Both the position numbers and the translations under genes were made by a program. The notes under the pieces are model-generated. The model did not search any database and had not been told where the DNA came from. It worked only from the letters and a program-made list of their open reading frames with translations. From Rhodanobacter sp. C03 (lineage in GTDB: Bacteria; Pseudomonadota; Gammaproteobacteria; Xanthomonadales; Rhodanobacteraceae), in NCBI RefSeq assembly GCF_002001175.1, contig NZ_MUNT01000001.1, positions 558,001 through 622,000 on the forward strand: a stretch of 64,000 nucleotides of DNA, written 5' to 3'. Every line of letters begins with the position of its first letter. Positions within the stretch are counted from its first letter, which is position 1. Below, piece after piece: positions 8,223 to 15,954 of this stretch.

Positions 8223-9590
8223 TTACACGCGGCGAGATTTCAGCCGCTTCAGAATTTCTTCGCGCGCCTCGCGCAGGATCGAATCGCGGTCGAGGCTGGC
8301 GACGATCTCGGCGACGGCGCGTTTGGCGCCGGCTTCGCCCCAGGATTTGCCAGCGATCAGATAGCGCTCGGCGGCGCGGCCGATCAGCACGGTGGCGTAC
8401 CAGCCGAGCGCGCCCTGCGCGGCGGCGGTGACCACCACCGACAGGCCGGCGCTGACGCCCTTCAGCGCCGAGGCAACCAGCTGCATCCCCCAGATCGCGC
8501 CCATCAGCGCGGCGAGCTGGGCCGAGATCACTGCCACCAGCCGGCCGGATTCGGCGCGGGTCAGCGGCAGTCCGTACACGCGTGACAGTTGCACCACCAT
8601 CGCCGCATCGAGTCCGGCAGCGGCGAGCAGATCGGCGACCGGAATCGGATTCAGCGCGACCGCCACGCCCTTGGCGATGCAGTAATGCCGGATCAGTTTC
8701 GCGGCGACCGCCTGCCGCGTCTGTGCGATGCGCGCACTGACCTGGTCGGTGAGCCGCCCGGCGTACAGCCCGGCATTGATCGCGGACAGCGTCTTGCCTT
8801 CGCGTGCCGCAATCGCCAGCAGGCGCTCGCGCAAGGCGGCGACGTCGGGCGAGCGCGCTTGCTCATGCGCCTGTTCACGGCCGTGCACGTCGACTTCGAT
8901 TACCCGCTGCGCGGCGGGATGTGCCGCCACCGCCAGCACGTCTTCCGCGCGAACCAGGCCACTGACGCGCAGGCGCAGATGTTCGAGCAGGCTACCCAAT
9001 TCATCACGGCCGTAGCGGTCGGCCTTGTTCAAAGCCAGCAGCAGCGGTCGCTGCGTGGCGGCGAGCGTCTTCAGCGCGTCGAGTTCCTCGCGGGTGAGGT
9101 CGCCGTCGCAGACGAAGATCACCAGATCGCTGACCTCGGCGACTTCGAACGCGAGCTGCTCGCGCGCTTCGCCATCCAGTTCGTTGATGCCGGGCGTGTC
9201 GATCAGTACCAGCCCGTCGTGCTGTGCCTCGTCGAGCATCGCGTGCGCGGCGTCGGTGGTGGTGCCGTGCAGGACGCCGACGGTGAATGCCGCGCGGCCG
9301 AGCAGCGCGTTGCCCAGTGCCGACTTGCCGGTGGAGACACGGCCGAACACGGCGACGTGCAGCTCGCCGCGTTCGAGCTTGTCCAGCATGTGCTCGATGC
9401 GACCGAAATCGGTGGCCAGCTCGCTGCGCACCGAGGCTGGAATGGTCGGATCATCGAGCAGGTTGCGCAGGCTGTCGGCTACCCGCGTCGAGCCGTTCGT
9501 GGTGCTGCGCGGCGGGGGTGTCGCGATGGTGCCGGCATGCTCGGGTGCAAGCCAGCCGCGCAGGCGTTGCCACAGCTTGTCGCCTGCCAT
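8223..9590 (-). CDS. Era/YcjF-like GTPase with C-terminal DUF697-type membrane domain
   Basis: A 455-residue GTP-binding protein. G motifs are clear: P-loop GRVSTGKS (residues 83-90), DTPG (131-134) and NKAD (188-191). The C-terminal third has hydrophobic helices with alanine/glycine-rich runs (about 300-420), as in DUF697 proteins, then a basic end (KRLKSRRV). Such proteins are membrane-linked GTPases whose cellular role is not settled. It lies just upstream of the yceI-cybB-yceI group in the opposite order of transcription flow (last in the same minus-strand series), 12 bases from yceI, so co-transcription is possible. Confidence 0.85.
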   Translation of the reverse strand: MAGDKLWQRLRGWLAPEHAGTIATPPPRSTTNGSTRVADSLRNLLDDPTIPASVRSELATDFGRIEHMLDKLERGELHVAVFGRVSTGKSALGNALLGRAAFTVGVLHGTTTDAAHAMLDEAQHDGLVLIDTPGINELDGEAREQLAFEVAEVSDLVIFVCDGDLTREELDALKTLAATQRPLLLALNKADRYGRDELGSLLEHLRLRVSGLVRAEDVLAVAAHPAAQRVIEVDVHGREQAHEQARSPDVAALRERLLAIAAREGKTLSAINAGLYAGRLTDQVSARIAQTRQAVAAKLIRHYCIAKGVAVALNPIPVADLLAAAGLDAAMVVQLSRVYGLPLTRAESGRLVAVISAQLAALMGAIWGMQLVASALKGVSAGLSVVVTAAAQGALGWYATVLIGRAAERYLIAGKSWGEAGAKRAVAEIVASLDRDSILREAREEILKRLKSRRV

Positions 9591-9602
9591 CGTGATGCCC
9601 GC

Positions 9603-10151
9603 TTATTTCGGCGCGAGTTGCAGGTGTGCGTTGATCTTCACATCTGCACCGATCACCGAGGTATCGGCGTAATCGCCGGTGCCTACGCCGAAGTCGAGGC
9701 GCTTCACCGTGCCGACCACGTCCAGCGTGGCGCCATTGCTCTGCGGCTTGAACGTCACGTTGAGGCTGACTGGCTTGGTCACGCCGCGCAGGGTCAGGTT
9801 GCCGTCGGCAATCACTTGCGCACCGTTCTGATGGAAGCCGGTTGTCACGAAGTGTGCTTGCGGGAATTTCGCCACATTGAAGAAATCGGAGCCGGGCAGG
9901 GCACCGTCGCGATCCTTGTCGCCGGTCTTCACGCTGGCCAGGGTCACCGTCACGTCGAATTTCGAGCTGGCGAGCTTCGCCGCGTCGTAGCTGATCGCCG
10001 CGTTCCACTGGCCGAACTTGCCATCGAAGGAAGCGCCCTGAAACGTCCCGCTGAAGCCGAGCGTACTAGCCGCAGGCTGCACGTTGTAATCGGCTGCGGC
10101 AGCGGCACAGGGCAGCGCGAGTGCGAGCAAAAGGACAGCAACGCGTTTCAT
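9603..10151 (-). CDS. YceI-family periplasmic lipid-binding protein
   Basis: A 182-residue secreted protein with signal peptide MKRVAVLLLALALPCAAAAA. The YceI lipocalin-like barrel is recognised from the ordered motifs ADYNVQPAASTLGFSG, LPGSDFFNVAKFPQAHF and GVTKPVSLNVTF. Family members bind isoprenoid or quinone-like ligands in the periplasm. Its ATG overlaps the cybB stop as TGATG, so translation is probably coupled. It is the third gene of a yceI-cybB-yceI operon. Confidence 0.92.
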   Translation of the reverse strand: MKRVAVLLLALALPCAAAAADYNVQPAASTLGFSGTFQGASFDGKFGQWNAAISYDAAKLASSKFDVTVTLASVKTGDKDRDGALPGSDFFNVAKFPQAHFVTTGFHQNGAQVIADGNLTLRGVTKPVSLNVTFKPQSNGATLDVVGTVKRLDFGVGTGDYADTSVIGADVKINAHLQLAPK

Positions 10152-10729
10152 CAGGATTCTCCTCGGGGAGTGGAATCGTTGCGCGGGCGGCCGAACGGCA
10201 GCATCCGACGCAGCACGTTGTCACGATCGAACACATGATGCTTCAGCGCCGCACCGACGTGCGCCACCAGCACCAGCACCAGCAGCCAGAACAGGTACTC
10301 GTGTACGCCATGCGAGAAGTGGCGCAGGGCGTCGTTCTTCGCACCCAGCGCCGGGAGGTTGAACAGCTTGAACCATTGCAGCGGCTTGCCGGTGACGGAG
10401 TTGTACCACCAGCCGCTGAGCGGGATCGCTGCGATCAGCGCATACAGCACAGCGTGGATGAGGCGCGCAGCCAGTTGCTGCCAGCGCGGGCCCGGTTCTT
10501 CCGGCGGGCGGCCATCACTCCAGCGCCACAGTACGCGCAGCAGGAACAGCGCGAGCACGGTCAGGCCGATCGACTTGTGCAGGGCCAGCCAGTTGATCTT
10601 CTGCATCGGCGAATGCGCCTGGTCCATAAGCAGGCCGAAGATGCCGTTGCCGATGATGGCCAGCGCGATGATCCAGTGGAAGAACTTGGCCACCGAACCC
10701 CATTGGCGGTCATTGCTGCGCAGACTCAT
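10151..10729 (-). CDS. cybB: Cytochrome b561
   Basis: A 192-residue di-haem b-type cytochrome with four membrane helices. Candidate haem ligands sit in FFHWIIALA, ALHKSIGLTV, RLIHAVLYAL and VAHVGAALKHH. It is thought to move electrons between quinol and periplasmic acceptors. Its start overlaps the upstream yceI stop by 4 bases (ATGA) and its stop overlaps the next yceI start, making a tightly coupled operon. The pairing of b561 with YceI proteins is common and suggests that quinone or another lipid cofactor is the shared substrate. Confidence 0.92.
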   Translation of the reverse strand: MSLRSNDRQWGSVAKFFHWIIALAIIGNGIFGLLMDQAHSPMQKINWLALHKSIGLTVLALFLLRVLWRWSDGRPPEEPGPRWQQLAARLIHAVLYALIAAIPLSGWWYNSVTGKPLQWFKLFNLPALGAKNDALRHFSHGVHEYLFWLLVLVLVAHVGAALKHHVFDRDNVLRRMLPFGRPRNDSTPRGES

Positions 10730-11343
10730 GGTTGTTCCTTCGAAGTGGGCGTGGCGTCGTCGCGGATTGCCTCAAGTTCCAGCCAGATGCTCACCTGATG
10801 GCCGATCGAGCCGGAGAAGCTGGTCATGCCGAAGGCATTGCGATCCAGCGTGAGGTTGGCAGAGAAGCCCGCCACGTCGTGCATGCCGTAGATTGTGCTT
10901 CCGGCGCGGTTGAAGGTGAACGGAATGCTCAGTGGCTGGGTTGTACCGCGCAAACTCAACTGGCCATGCAGCACGCCGTGCTGGGCATCCTTGCGTTCGA
11001 CGCTGGCGCTGACGAAGTGTGCATAGCGATCATGCGTACAGTCGAGCAGGTTTGGCTTGCAAACAGCTTTGTTCCAGTCCGCATCGCCCATGTCCAGACT
11101 GCCCAGGTCGATGTCCAGCTCGGTGGCCGCGGTACTCCAGTCGTCCTGATCGAAACGCAGCCAGCCCTTGGCGATGTGCAGCCGCCCAAACGGCCGCGAA
11201 TAGCCGTCGTGGCTTATGCTGAAGACGATCTGGCTGTGCACCGTGTCGTAGCGGTAGCTGGCGCTGGCGGCATGCGCCGATCCCAGCGGCAGCAGCGCTG
11301 CTGCAAGCCACAACAGCCAAAGAATTGAGCGGAAACGGGGCAT
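10726..11343 (-). CDS. YceI-family periplasmic protein, second copy
   Basis: A 205-residue exported protein, first gene of the operon. A signal peptide (MPRFRSILWLLWLAAALLPLGSAHA) is followed by a YceI barrel (YRYDTVHSQIVFSISHDG, LRGTTQPLSIPFTF, FSANLTLDRNAFGM). It has two cysteines (CKPNLLDC) not seen in the other YceI copy, possibly a disulfide. The ATG at 11343 was chosen because it starts the signal peptide; the frame is open to 11451. The two YceI proteins differ a good deal, so they may bind different ligands. Confidence 0.88.
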   Translation of the reverse strand: MPRFRSILWLLWLAAALLPLGSAHAASASYRYDTVHSQIVFSISHDGYSRPFGRLHIAKGWLRFDQDDWSTAATELDIDLGSLDMGDADWNKAVCKPNLLDCTHDRYAHFVSASVERKDAQHGVLHGQLSLRGTTQPLSIPFTFNRAGSTIYGMHDVAGFSANLTLDRNAFGMTSFSGSIGHQVSIWLELEAIRDDATPTSKEQP

Positions 11344-11460
11344 GAGGCGAAGTCTGGCCGATTGGCGGCGACGGTGCCAGCGTCGGGGGCGGAACGGTTG
11401 GTTTCCTTGGGCAACCCAATTGCGGATGGGTGCAGCTGCCCTCGCCGCCACATGGTTCTT

Positions 11461-11567
11461 GTAGGAGCGGCTTCAGCCGCGACGCTTTCGATCGCTGCAG
11501 GAGTATGAAAGCTCTTTGCCCTGAAGCAACAACAAATCCGAAGCGTCGCGACTGAAGTCGCTCCTAC
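11461..11567. repeat. REP-type inverted pair with long loop
   Basis: The forward arm GTAGGAGCGGCTTCAGCC at 11461 and the inverted arm ending CTCCTAC at 11567 are separated by about 65 bases. Inner bases GCGACGCTT and AAGCGTCGC also pair. It lies between the yceI operon and the polyprenyl synthase. Confidence 0.85.
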
Positions 11568-11586
11568 AGGAACTCCGCGAACGCGG

Positions 11587-12603
11587 TCAGAACGTGCGTT
11601 GCACCGAGTAGTCGGCTAGCGTGGCCAGCGCATCTCGGTAGGCGGACGCAGGCAGCGTGGCGAGTGCCGCGCGCGCAGCCTGCGCGTGAATCACGGCCCG
11701 TTCGCGAGTGCGCTCCAGCGCGCCGGAGTCGCGGATCGAGGCGATGATGCGGTCGAGCGAGTCGAGGCCACCGTGTTCGATCGCGTGGCGCAAGGACTGT
11801 ACCTGCTCTGGATTCGCCGGATCTGATTGAGCATGTTCCAGCGCATAGATCAGCGGCAAGGTCGGCTTGCCCTCGGCGAGGTCGTCGCCGATGTTCTTGC
11901 CCAGGGTGCCGGCGTCACTGGTGTAGTCGAGCAGGTCGTCGGCGATCTGGAACGCGTAGCCGAGTTCCATGCCGTAGCGGCGCAGCGCGGTTACTTGCGC
12001 TTCCGGCAGGCCGCCGAGGATGCCGCCGAGTTCGGTGGCGGCGGCGAACAAGACCGCGGTCTTGCGTTCGATCACCGCCAGATAGGCCGCTTCGCTGACG
12101 TCGGCGTTGCCGATGTTGAGCAGTTGCAGCACCTCGCCCTCGGCGATGGTGTTGGTGGTGTCGGCGAGGATGCGCATGATGCGCATGTCGTCCAGTTCCA
12201 CCATCAGCTGGAACGAGCGCGAATACAGGAAGTCGCCGACCAGCACGCTGGCGGCGTTGCCCCACAGCGCGTTGGCGGTCTTGCGGCCGCGGCGCAGGTC
12301 GGATTCGTCGACCACGTCGTCGTGCAGCAGGGTCGAGGTGTGGATGAACTCGATGATCGCGGCGAGCTTGGTGTGGTGATCGCCGCGATAGCCGGCGGCG
12401 CCGGCGGCCAGCACGTGCAGCATCGGGCGCAGCCGCTTGCCGCCGCTGGCGATGATGTGGTCGGCGATCTGGTTGATCAGCACCACGTCCGAGGACAAGC
12501 GCTGGCGGATCAGGGCATCGACGCGCTGCATGTCGGCAGCGGCAAGGTCACGCACATGGGCGAAGTCGGCGGGGCGGCTGGCGTCGGCGGGCATCGAGTT
12601 CAT
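11587..12603 (-). CDS. ispB: Trans-polyprenyl diphosphate synthase (octaprenyl type)
   Basis: Cytoplasmic enzyme of 338 residues that elongates FPP with IPP to make the long ubiquinone side chain. Both aspartate-rich motifs are present: DDVVD (residues 95-99, within HTSTLLHDDVVDE) and DDLLD (222-226). GGKRLRP near residue 54 binds the diphosphate of IPP. Small residues before the first motif fit a long-chain product. I chose the ATG at 12603 (MNSMPADAS); MPADAS at 12594 is also possible. It is divergent from the DedA-rhodanese gene. The octaprenyl length is inferred from the family only. Confidence 0.9.
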   Translation of the reverse strand: MNSMPADASRPADFAHVRDLAAADMQRVDALIRQRLSSDVVLINQIADHIIASGGKRLRPMLHVLAAGAAGYRGDHHTKLAAIIEFIHTSTLLHDDVVDESDLRRGRKTANALWGNAASVLVGDFLYSRSFQLMVELDDMRIMRILADTTNTIAEGEVLQLLNIGNADVSEAAYLAVIERKTAVLFAAATELGGILGGLPEAQVTALRRYGMELGYAFQIADDLLDYTSDAGTLGKNIGDDLAEGKPTLPLIYALEHAQSDPANPEQVQSLRHAIEHGGLDSLDRIIASIRDSGALERTRERAVIHAQAARAALATLPASAYRDALATLADYSVQRTF

Positions 12604-12841
12604 GGAGGCTTCAAGGCGGCGTATGCCCTGATTATAGAGGCGCACAGCGACTTGCGCCGCGGTTTCAGCCCTGGACAGCATCCATAGGGCGATGTTCCAG
12701 GCGAAAGACCTTGTTTGCGCGGGTCGGGGCGGCGCGGCTGGATGTCACGCTGGGCAACCGAAACGGTTTGCAATCGATGCTGGCCGGCCCAATCATGAGC
12801 GCCTGCGGTTTATGCGGAACCGTGCCTCGAGTACCGATCCG

Positions 12842-13816
12842 ATGGCCCATCAAATCATCGAGTTGATCGCCCAGTACGGCCTGCTGCTGGTGTTCTTCAA
12901 TGTGCTGGTGGAACAGGCCGGCGTGCCGGTGCCGGCGGTGCCGACCATGATCGTGGCCGGTGCGCTGAGCGCGAATGGCAAGTTGCCGCTGACGGGCGTG
13001 GTACTGGCCGCGGTGCTCGCCTGCCTGCTCAGCGATCTGCTCTGGTACTGGGCGGGCCGGCGCTTCGGTTCCGGCGTGATGCGCACGATCTGCCGCATCT
13101 CGCTGTCGCCGGATTCCTGCGTGAAGCAGTCCGAATTGCGCTTTCAGCGCTGGCGCGGGCGCGTGTTGCTGATCGCCAAGTTCGTGCCGGGGCTGTCGAC
13201 GGTGGCGCCGCCGCTGGTCGGCGCGATGGGTTTGCGCGCCGGCACCTTCGTGTTGCTGGATGGCCTCGGCTCGCTGCTGTGGGTGGGCGTGGCGGTCGGG
13301 CTCGGTTACGTGTTCGCCGCGCAGATCGACGATCTGCTGGCGGCGATGGCCAGCGCCGGCACCGTCGCGTTCGAGTTGCTGCTCGTTCTGCTCGCGTTCT
13401 ACATCGCCGCCAAGTGGTGGCAGCGTCGGCGCCTGCTGATTGCCCTGCGCATGGCGCGCATCACGGTGGAGGAATTGAATCAGTCCATCGCCGACGGGCA
13501 GACTCCGGTGGTGGTCGATGTACGCTCGCAAGCTGCACGTCTGCTCGACACACGGATCATTCCCGGCGCGCTGCTGGCCGATCTGGATGGCGTTGCCGGG
13601 GCGCTGCAGGACATCTCGCCGGAGCGCGAGTTGGTGATCTATTGCAGTTGCCCGAACGAGGTCTCCGCGGCCAAGGCGGCCAAGCTGCTGATGGGGATAG
13701 GTTATCGCAACGTGCGTCCGCTGCTGGGTGGGCTCGATGCATGGGATGCGGCCGGCTACATGGTCGAGCGGCTGGCGGCTGATCCCGCTGATGATTCGCT
13801 GCATATGATGGCCTGA
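12842..13816 (+). CDS. DedA-family membrane protein fused to a rhodanese domain
   Basis: A 324-residue protein. The N-terminal 200 residues are a DedA/SNARE-associated domain with several hydrophobic helices and the family motif KFVPGLSTVAPPLVGAMG. The C-terminal part (about 215-315) is a rhodanese-like domain with VVVDVRSQAARL and an active-site loop VIYCSCPNEVSA, where Cys is in the catalytic position. DedA proteins are linked to undecaprenyl-phosphate recycling and membrane homeostasis; the rhodanese domain suggests sulfur or redox sensing. The start is the ATG of MAHQIIELIAQYG, 26 bases of leader codons into a longer frame from 12692. Confidence 0.88.
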   Translation: MAHQIIELIAQYGLLLVFFNVLVEQAGVPVPAVPTMIVAGALSANGKLPLTGVVLAAVLACLLSDLLWYWAGRRFGSGVMRTICRISLSPDSCVKQSELRFQRWRGRVLLIAKFVPGLSTVAPPLVGAMGLRAGTFVLLDGLGSLLWVGVAVGLGYVFAAQIDDLLAAMASAGTVAFELLLVLLAFYIAAKWWQRRRLLIALRMARITVEELNQSIADGQTPVVVDVRSQAARLLDTRIIPGALLADLDGVAGALQDISPERELVIYCSCPNEVSAAKAAKLLMGIGYRNVRPLLGGLDAWDAAGYMVERLAADPADDSLHMMA

Positions 13817-13920
13817 GCCGGAAAATTTACGCGTTCTATACGCGTAGCCGCTGTCCCGATACCCCGTTCTTATACGGCACTTCCTACAGTGCGCGTCGTC
13901 CTTTCATGGAGTCGACGCCG
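13817..13920 (+). promoter_or_regulatory. Probable kdp operon promoter region
   Basis: This gap before the first kdp-associated ORF contains the inverted repeat TACGCG-N7-CGCGTA (13828-13846) and an AT-richer stretch TTCTTATACGG. A good Shine-Dalgarno (TGGAG) precedes the ATG at 13921. It is the natural place for the KdpE-controlled promoter, but I could not match a known KdpE site. Confidence 0.35.
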
Positions 13921-14013
13921 ATGGATTTCGTCTACCTGTTGTTCCTGCTCGTGCTGTGCGCGGCCACGCTGGGCTTTGCGCTGATCTGCGATCGGCTGAG
14001 TCCACGCAAGTAA
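13921..14013 (+). CDS. Small single-helix membrane protein at head of kdp operon
   Basis: A 30-residue ORF, MDFVYLLFLLVLCAATLGFA followed by a short charged tail (DRLSPRK), forms one membrane helix. A TGGAG ribosome-binding site lies 9 bases upstream. It is similar in size and shape to KdpF but distinct from it, and kdpF follows 46 bases later. Small ORFs of this kind accompany kdp operons in some proteobacteria; the role is unknown, perhaps stabilising the KdpABC complex. Confidence 0.65.
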   Translation: MDFVYLLFLLVLCAATLGFALICDRLSPRK

Positions 14014-14059
14014 CGCGGTGCGCCGTGTCTGCCTTTCCCTACTGCATGAGTTTCCCGTC

Positions 14060-14152
14060 ATGAATGTCCTTTATGTCGTCGCCGGCCTGATCGCCATGGC
14101 GCTGGCCGGCTACCTGTGTGTGGCCCTGCTCAAGCCGGAGTGGTTCGAATGA
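14060..14152 (+). CDS. kdpF: KdpF, small subunit of the K+-transporting ATPase
   Basis: A 30-residue single-span membrane peptide, MNVLYVVAGLIAMALAGYLC then VALLKPEWFE. The ending LLKPEWF is typical of KdpF, which stabilises the KdpABC complex. Its stop codon overlaps the kdpA start by 4 bases (ATGA), so the two are translationally coupled. Confidence 0.9.
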   Translation: MNVLYVVAGLIAMALAGYLCVALLKPEWFE

Positions 14153-15951
14153 CCACCAATGATTTCCTGCAGGTCGGCCTGTACCTGGTGGTGTTGCTGC
14201 TGCTGGTGAAGCCGGTCGGCAGCTATATGGCGCTGGTGTTTGCCGATGCGCCGAACCGGGTTACCCGTTTTGGTGGTGGCGTGGAGCGCGTGATCTATCG
14301 CCTGTGCGGTATCCGCGGTGACGAAGCCATGGGCTGGAAGCGTTACGCGCTGGCCATGCTGCTGTTCAACGTTCTCGGCGTGCTGGTCGTCTACCTGTTG
14401 CAGCGTGTGCAGCAGTGGTTGCCGCTGAATCCTCAACACTTTGCTGCGGTGTCGCCCGATTCGGCGATGAACACGGCGATCAGCTTTGCCACGAACACCA
14501 ACTGGCAAGGCTACGCCGGCGAGTCGACGATGAGCTACCTGACCCAGATGCTGGGTCTGGCGGTACAGAACTTCCTTTCCGCGGCGACCGGCATCGCGGT
14601 GCTGGTGGCGGTGGTGCGTGGCTTCAGCCGGCGCAGTTCGCTCAGCATCGGCAACTTCTGGGTCGATCTCACGCGCAGCACGCTGTACGTGTTGCTGCCG
14701 CTGTCGCTGCTGATGACCTTGCTGCTGGTGTCGCAGGGCGTGGTGCAGAACTTCAAGTCCTATGTCGATGTACCGGTGGCGCAAACCAGCACCTATGCCC
14801 AACCGGTGACCGACGCTGCCGGCAACCCTGTCAAGGATGCCTCCGGCAACCCGGAAACCAAACCTGCGCAGCTCGCGACGCAGACCTTGCCGATGGGCCC
14901 GGCCGCGTCGCAGATCGCGATCAAGATGCTTGGCACCAATGGCGGCGGTTTCTTCAACGCGAACTCGGCACACCCGTACGAGAACCCCACGCCGTTCTCC
15001 AACTTCATCGAAATGCTGGCAATCCTGCTGATCCCCGGCGGGCTCTGCTACATGTTCGGGAAGCAGGTGGGCGACCGGCGCCAGGGTTGGGCGATCCTCG
15101 CCACCATGCTGGTGATCTTCATCCCGTTGACGATCGCCCTGGTGGCGGCTGAGCAGGCCGGTAATCCGGCGCTGCATGGGCTGGCGGTGGATGCGCATGC
15201 CTCGGCGCTGCAGGCCGGCGGCAACATGGAAGGCAAGGAGACCCGCTTCGGCATCGCCGCGTCCGGCCTGTTCGCGGCGATCACCACGGCCGCCTCCTGC
15301 GGCGCGGTGAATGCGATGCACGACTCGCTGACTCCGCTCGGCGGCCTGGTGCCGATGTGGCTGATGCAACTGGGCGAGGTGATCTTCGGCGGTGTCGGCT
15401 CGGGTCTGTACGGCATGCTCGCCTTCGCCGTGGTGGCGGTGTTCATCGCCGGGCTGATGGTGGGTCGCACGCCGGAATACCTCGGCAAGAAGATCGAAGC
15501 CTACGAGATGAAGATGGCCAGCCTTGCGGTGCTGCTGCCGTGTGCACTGGTGGTGATTGGTACGGCTATCGCGGTGATGACGCCGGCGGGTGTGGCAGGC
15601 GTGGCCAATCCCGGCGCGCATGGCTTCAGCGAGATCCTCTACGCGGTCAGCTCGGCCTCCAACAACAACGGCAGTGCATTCGGCGGGCTCTCGGCGAACA
15701 CGCCATTCTGGAACGTGCTGCTCGGCATCTGCATGTTCCTTGCACGTTTCCCGCTCGCCATCGCGATGCTGGCGATGGCCGGCTCGCTCGCCGCCAAGCG
15801 CCACGTACCCGAATCGGCTGGCACCTTGCCTACGCATACGCCGCTGTTCATCACGCTGTTGGCCTGCGTGGTGGTCGTGGTCGGCGCGCTGACCTTCCTT
15901 CCGGCACTGGCCCTGGGGCCAATCGCCGAATCCCTGATGTCGGGACACTGA
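14149..15951 (+). CDS. kdpA: KdpA, potassium-binding channel-like subunit
   Basis: Inner-membrane K+ selectivity subunit of 600 residues, related to the SKT/Trk superfamily. Selectivity-filter glycine motifs are visible (MLGTNGGGFFNANSAHPYENPT, quoted here in two parts: MLGTNGGGFF and NANSAHPYENPT; also TAASCGAVNAMHDS and SSASNNNGSAFGGL). About ten hydrophobic segments are present. The start is the ATG overlapping kdpF; a longer frame from 14116 exists. It works with KdpB (energy), KdpC and KdpF in high-affinity K+ uptake under K+ limitation. Confidence 0.97.
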   Translation: MTTNDFLQVGLYLVVLLLLVKPVGSYMALVFADAPNRVTRFGGGVERVIYRLCGIRGDEAMGWKRYALAMLLFNVLGVLVVYLLQRVQQWLPLNPQHFAAVSPDSAMNTAISFATNTNWQGYAGESTMSYLTQMLGLAVQNFLSAATGIAVLVAVVRGFSRRSSLSIGNFWVDLTRSTLYVLLPLSLLMTLLLVSQGVVQNFKSYVDVPVAQTSTYAQPVTDAAGNPVKDASGNPETKPAQLATQTLPMGPAASQIAIKMLGTNGGGFFNANSAHPYENPTPFSNFIEMLAILLIPGGLCYMFGKQVGDRRQGWAILATMLVIFIPLTIALVAAEQAGNPALHGLAVDAHASALQAGGNMEGKETRFGIAASGLFAAITTAASCGAVNAMHDSLTPLGGLVPMWLMQLGEVIFGGVGSGLYGMLAFAVVAVFIAGLMVGRTPEYLGKKIEAYEMKMASLAVLLPCALVVIGTAIAVMTPAGVAGVANPGAHGFSEILYAVSSASNNNGSAFGGLSANTPFWNVLLGICMFLARFPLAIAMLAMAGSLAAKRHVPESAGTLPTHTPLFITLLACVVVVVGALTFLPALALGPIAESLMSGH

Positions 15952-15954
15952 ATC

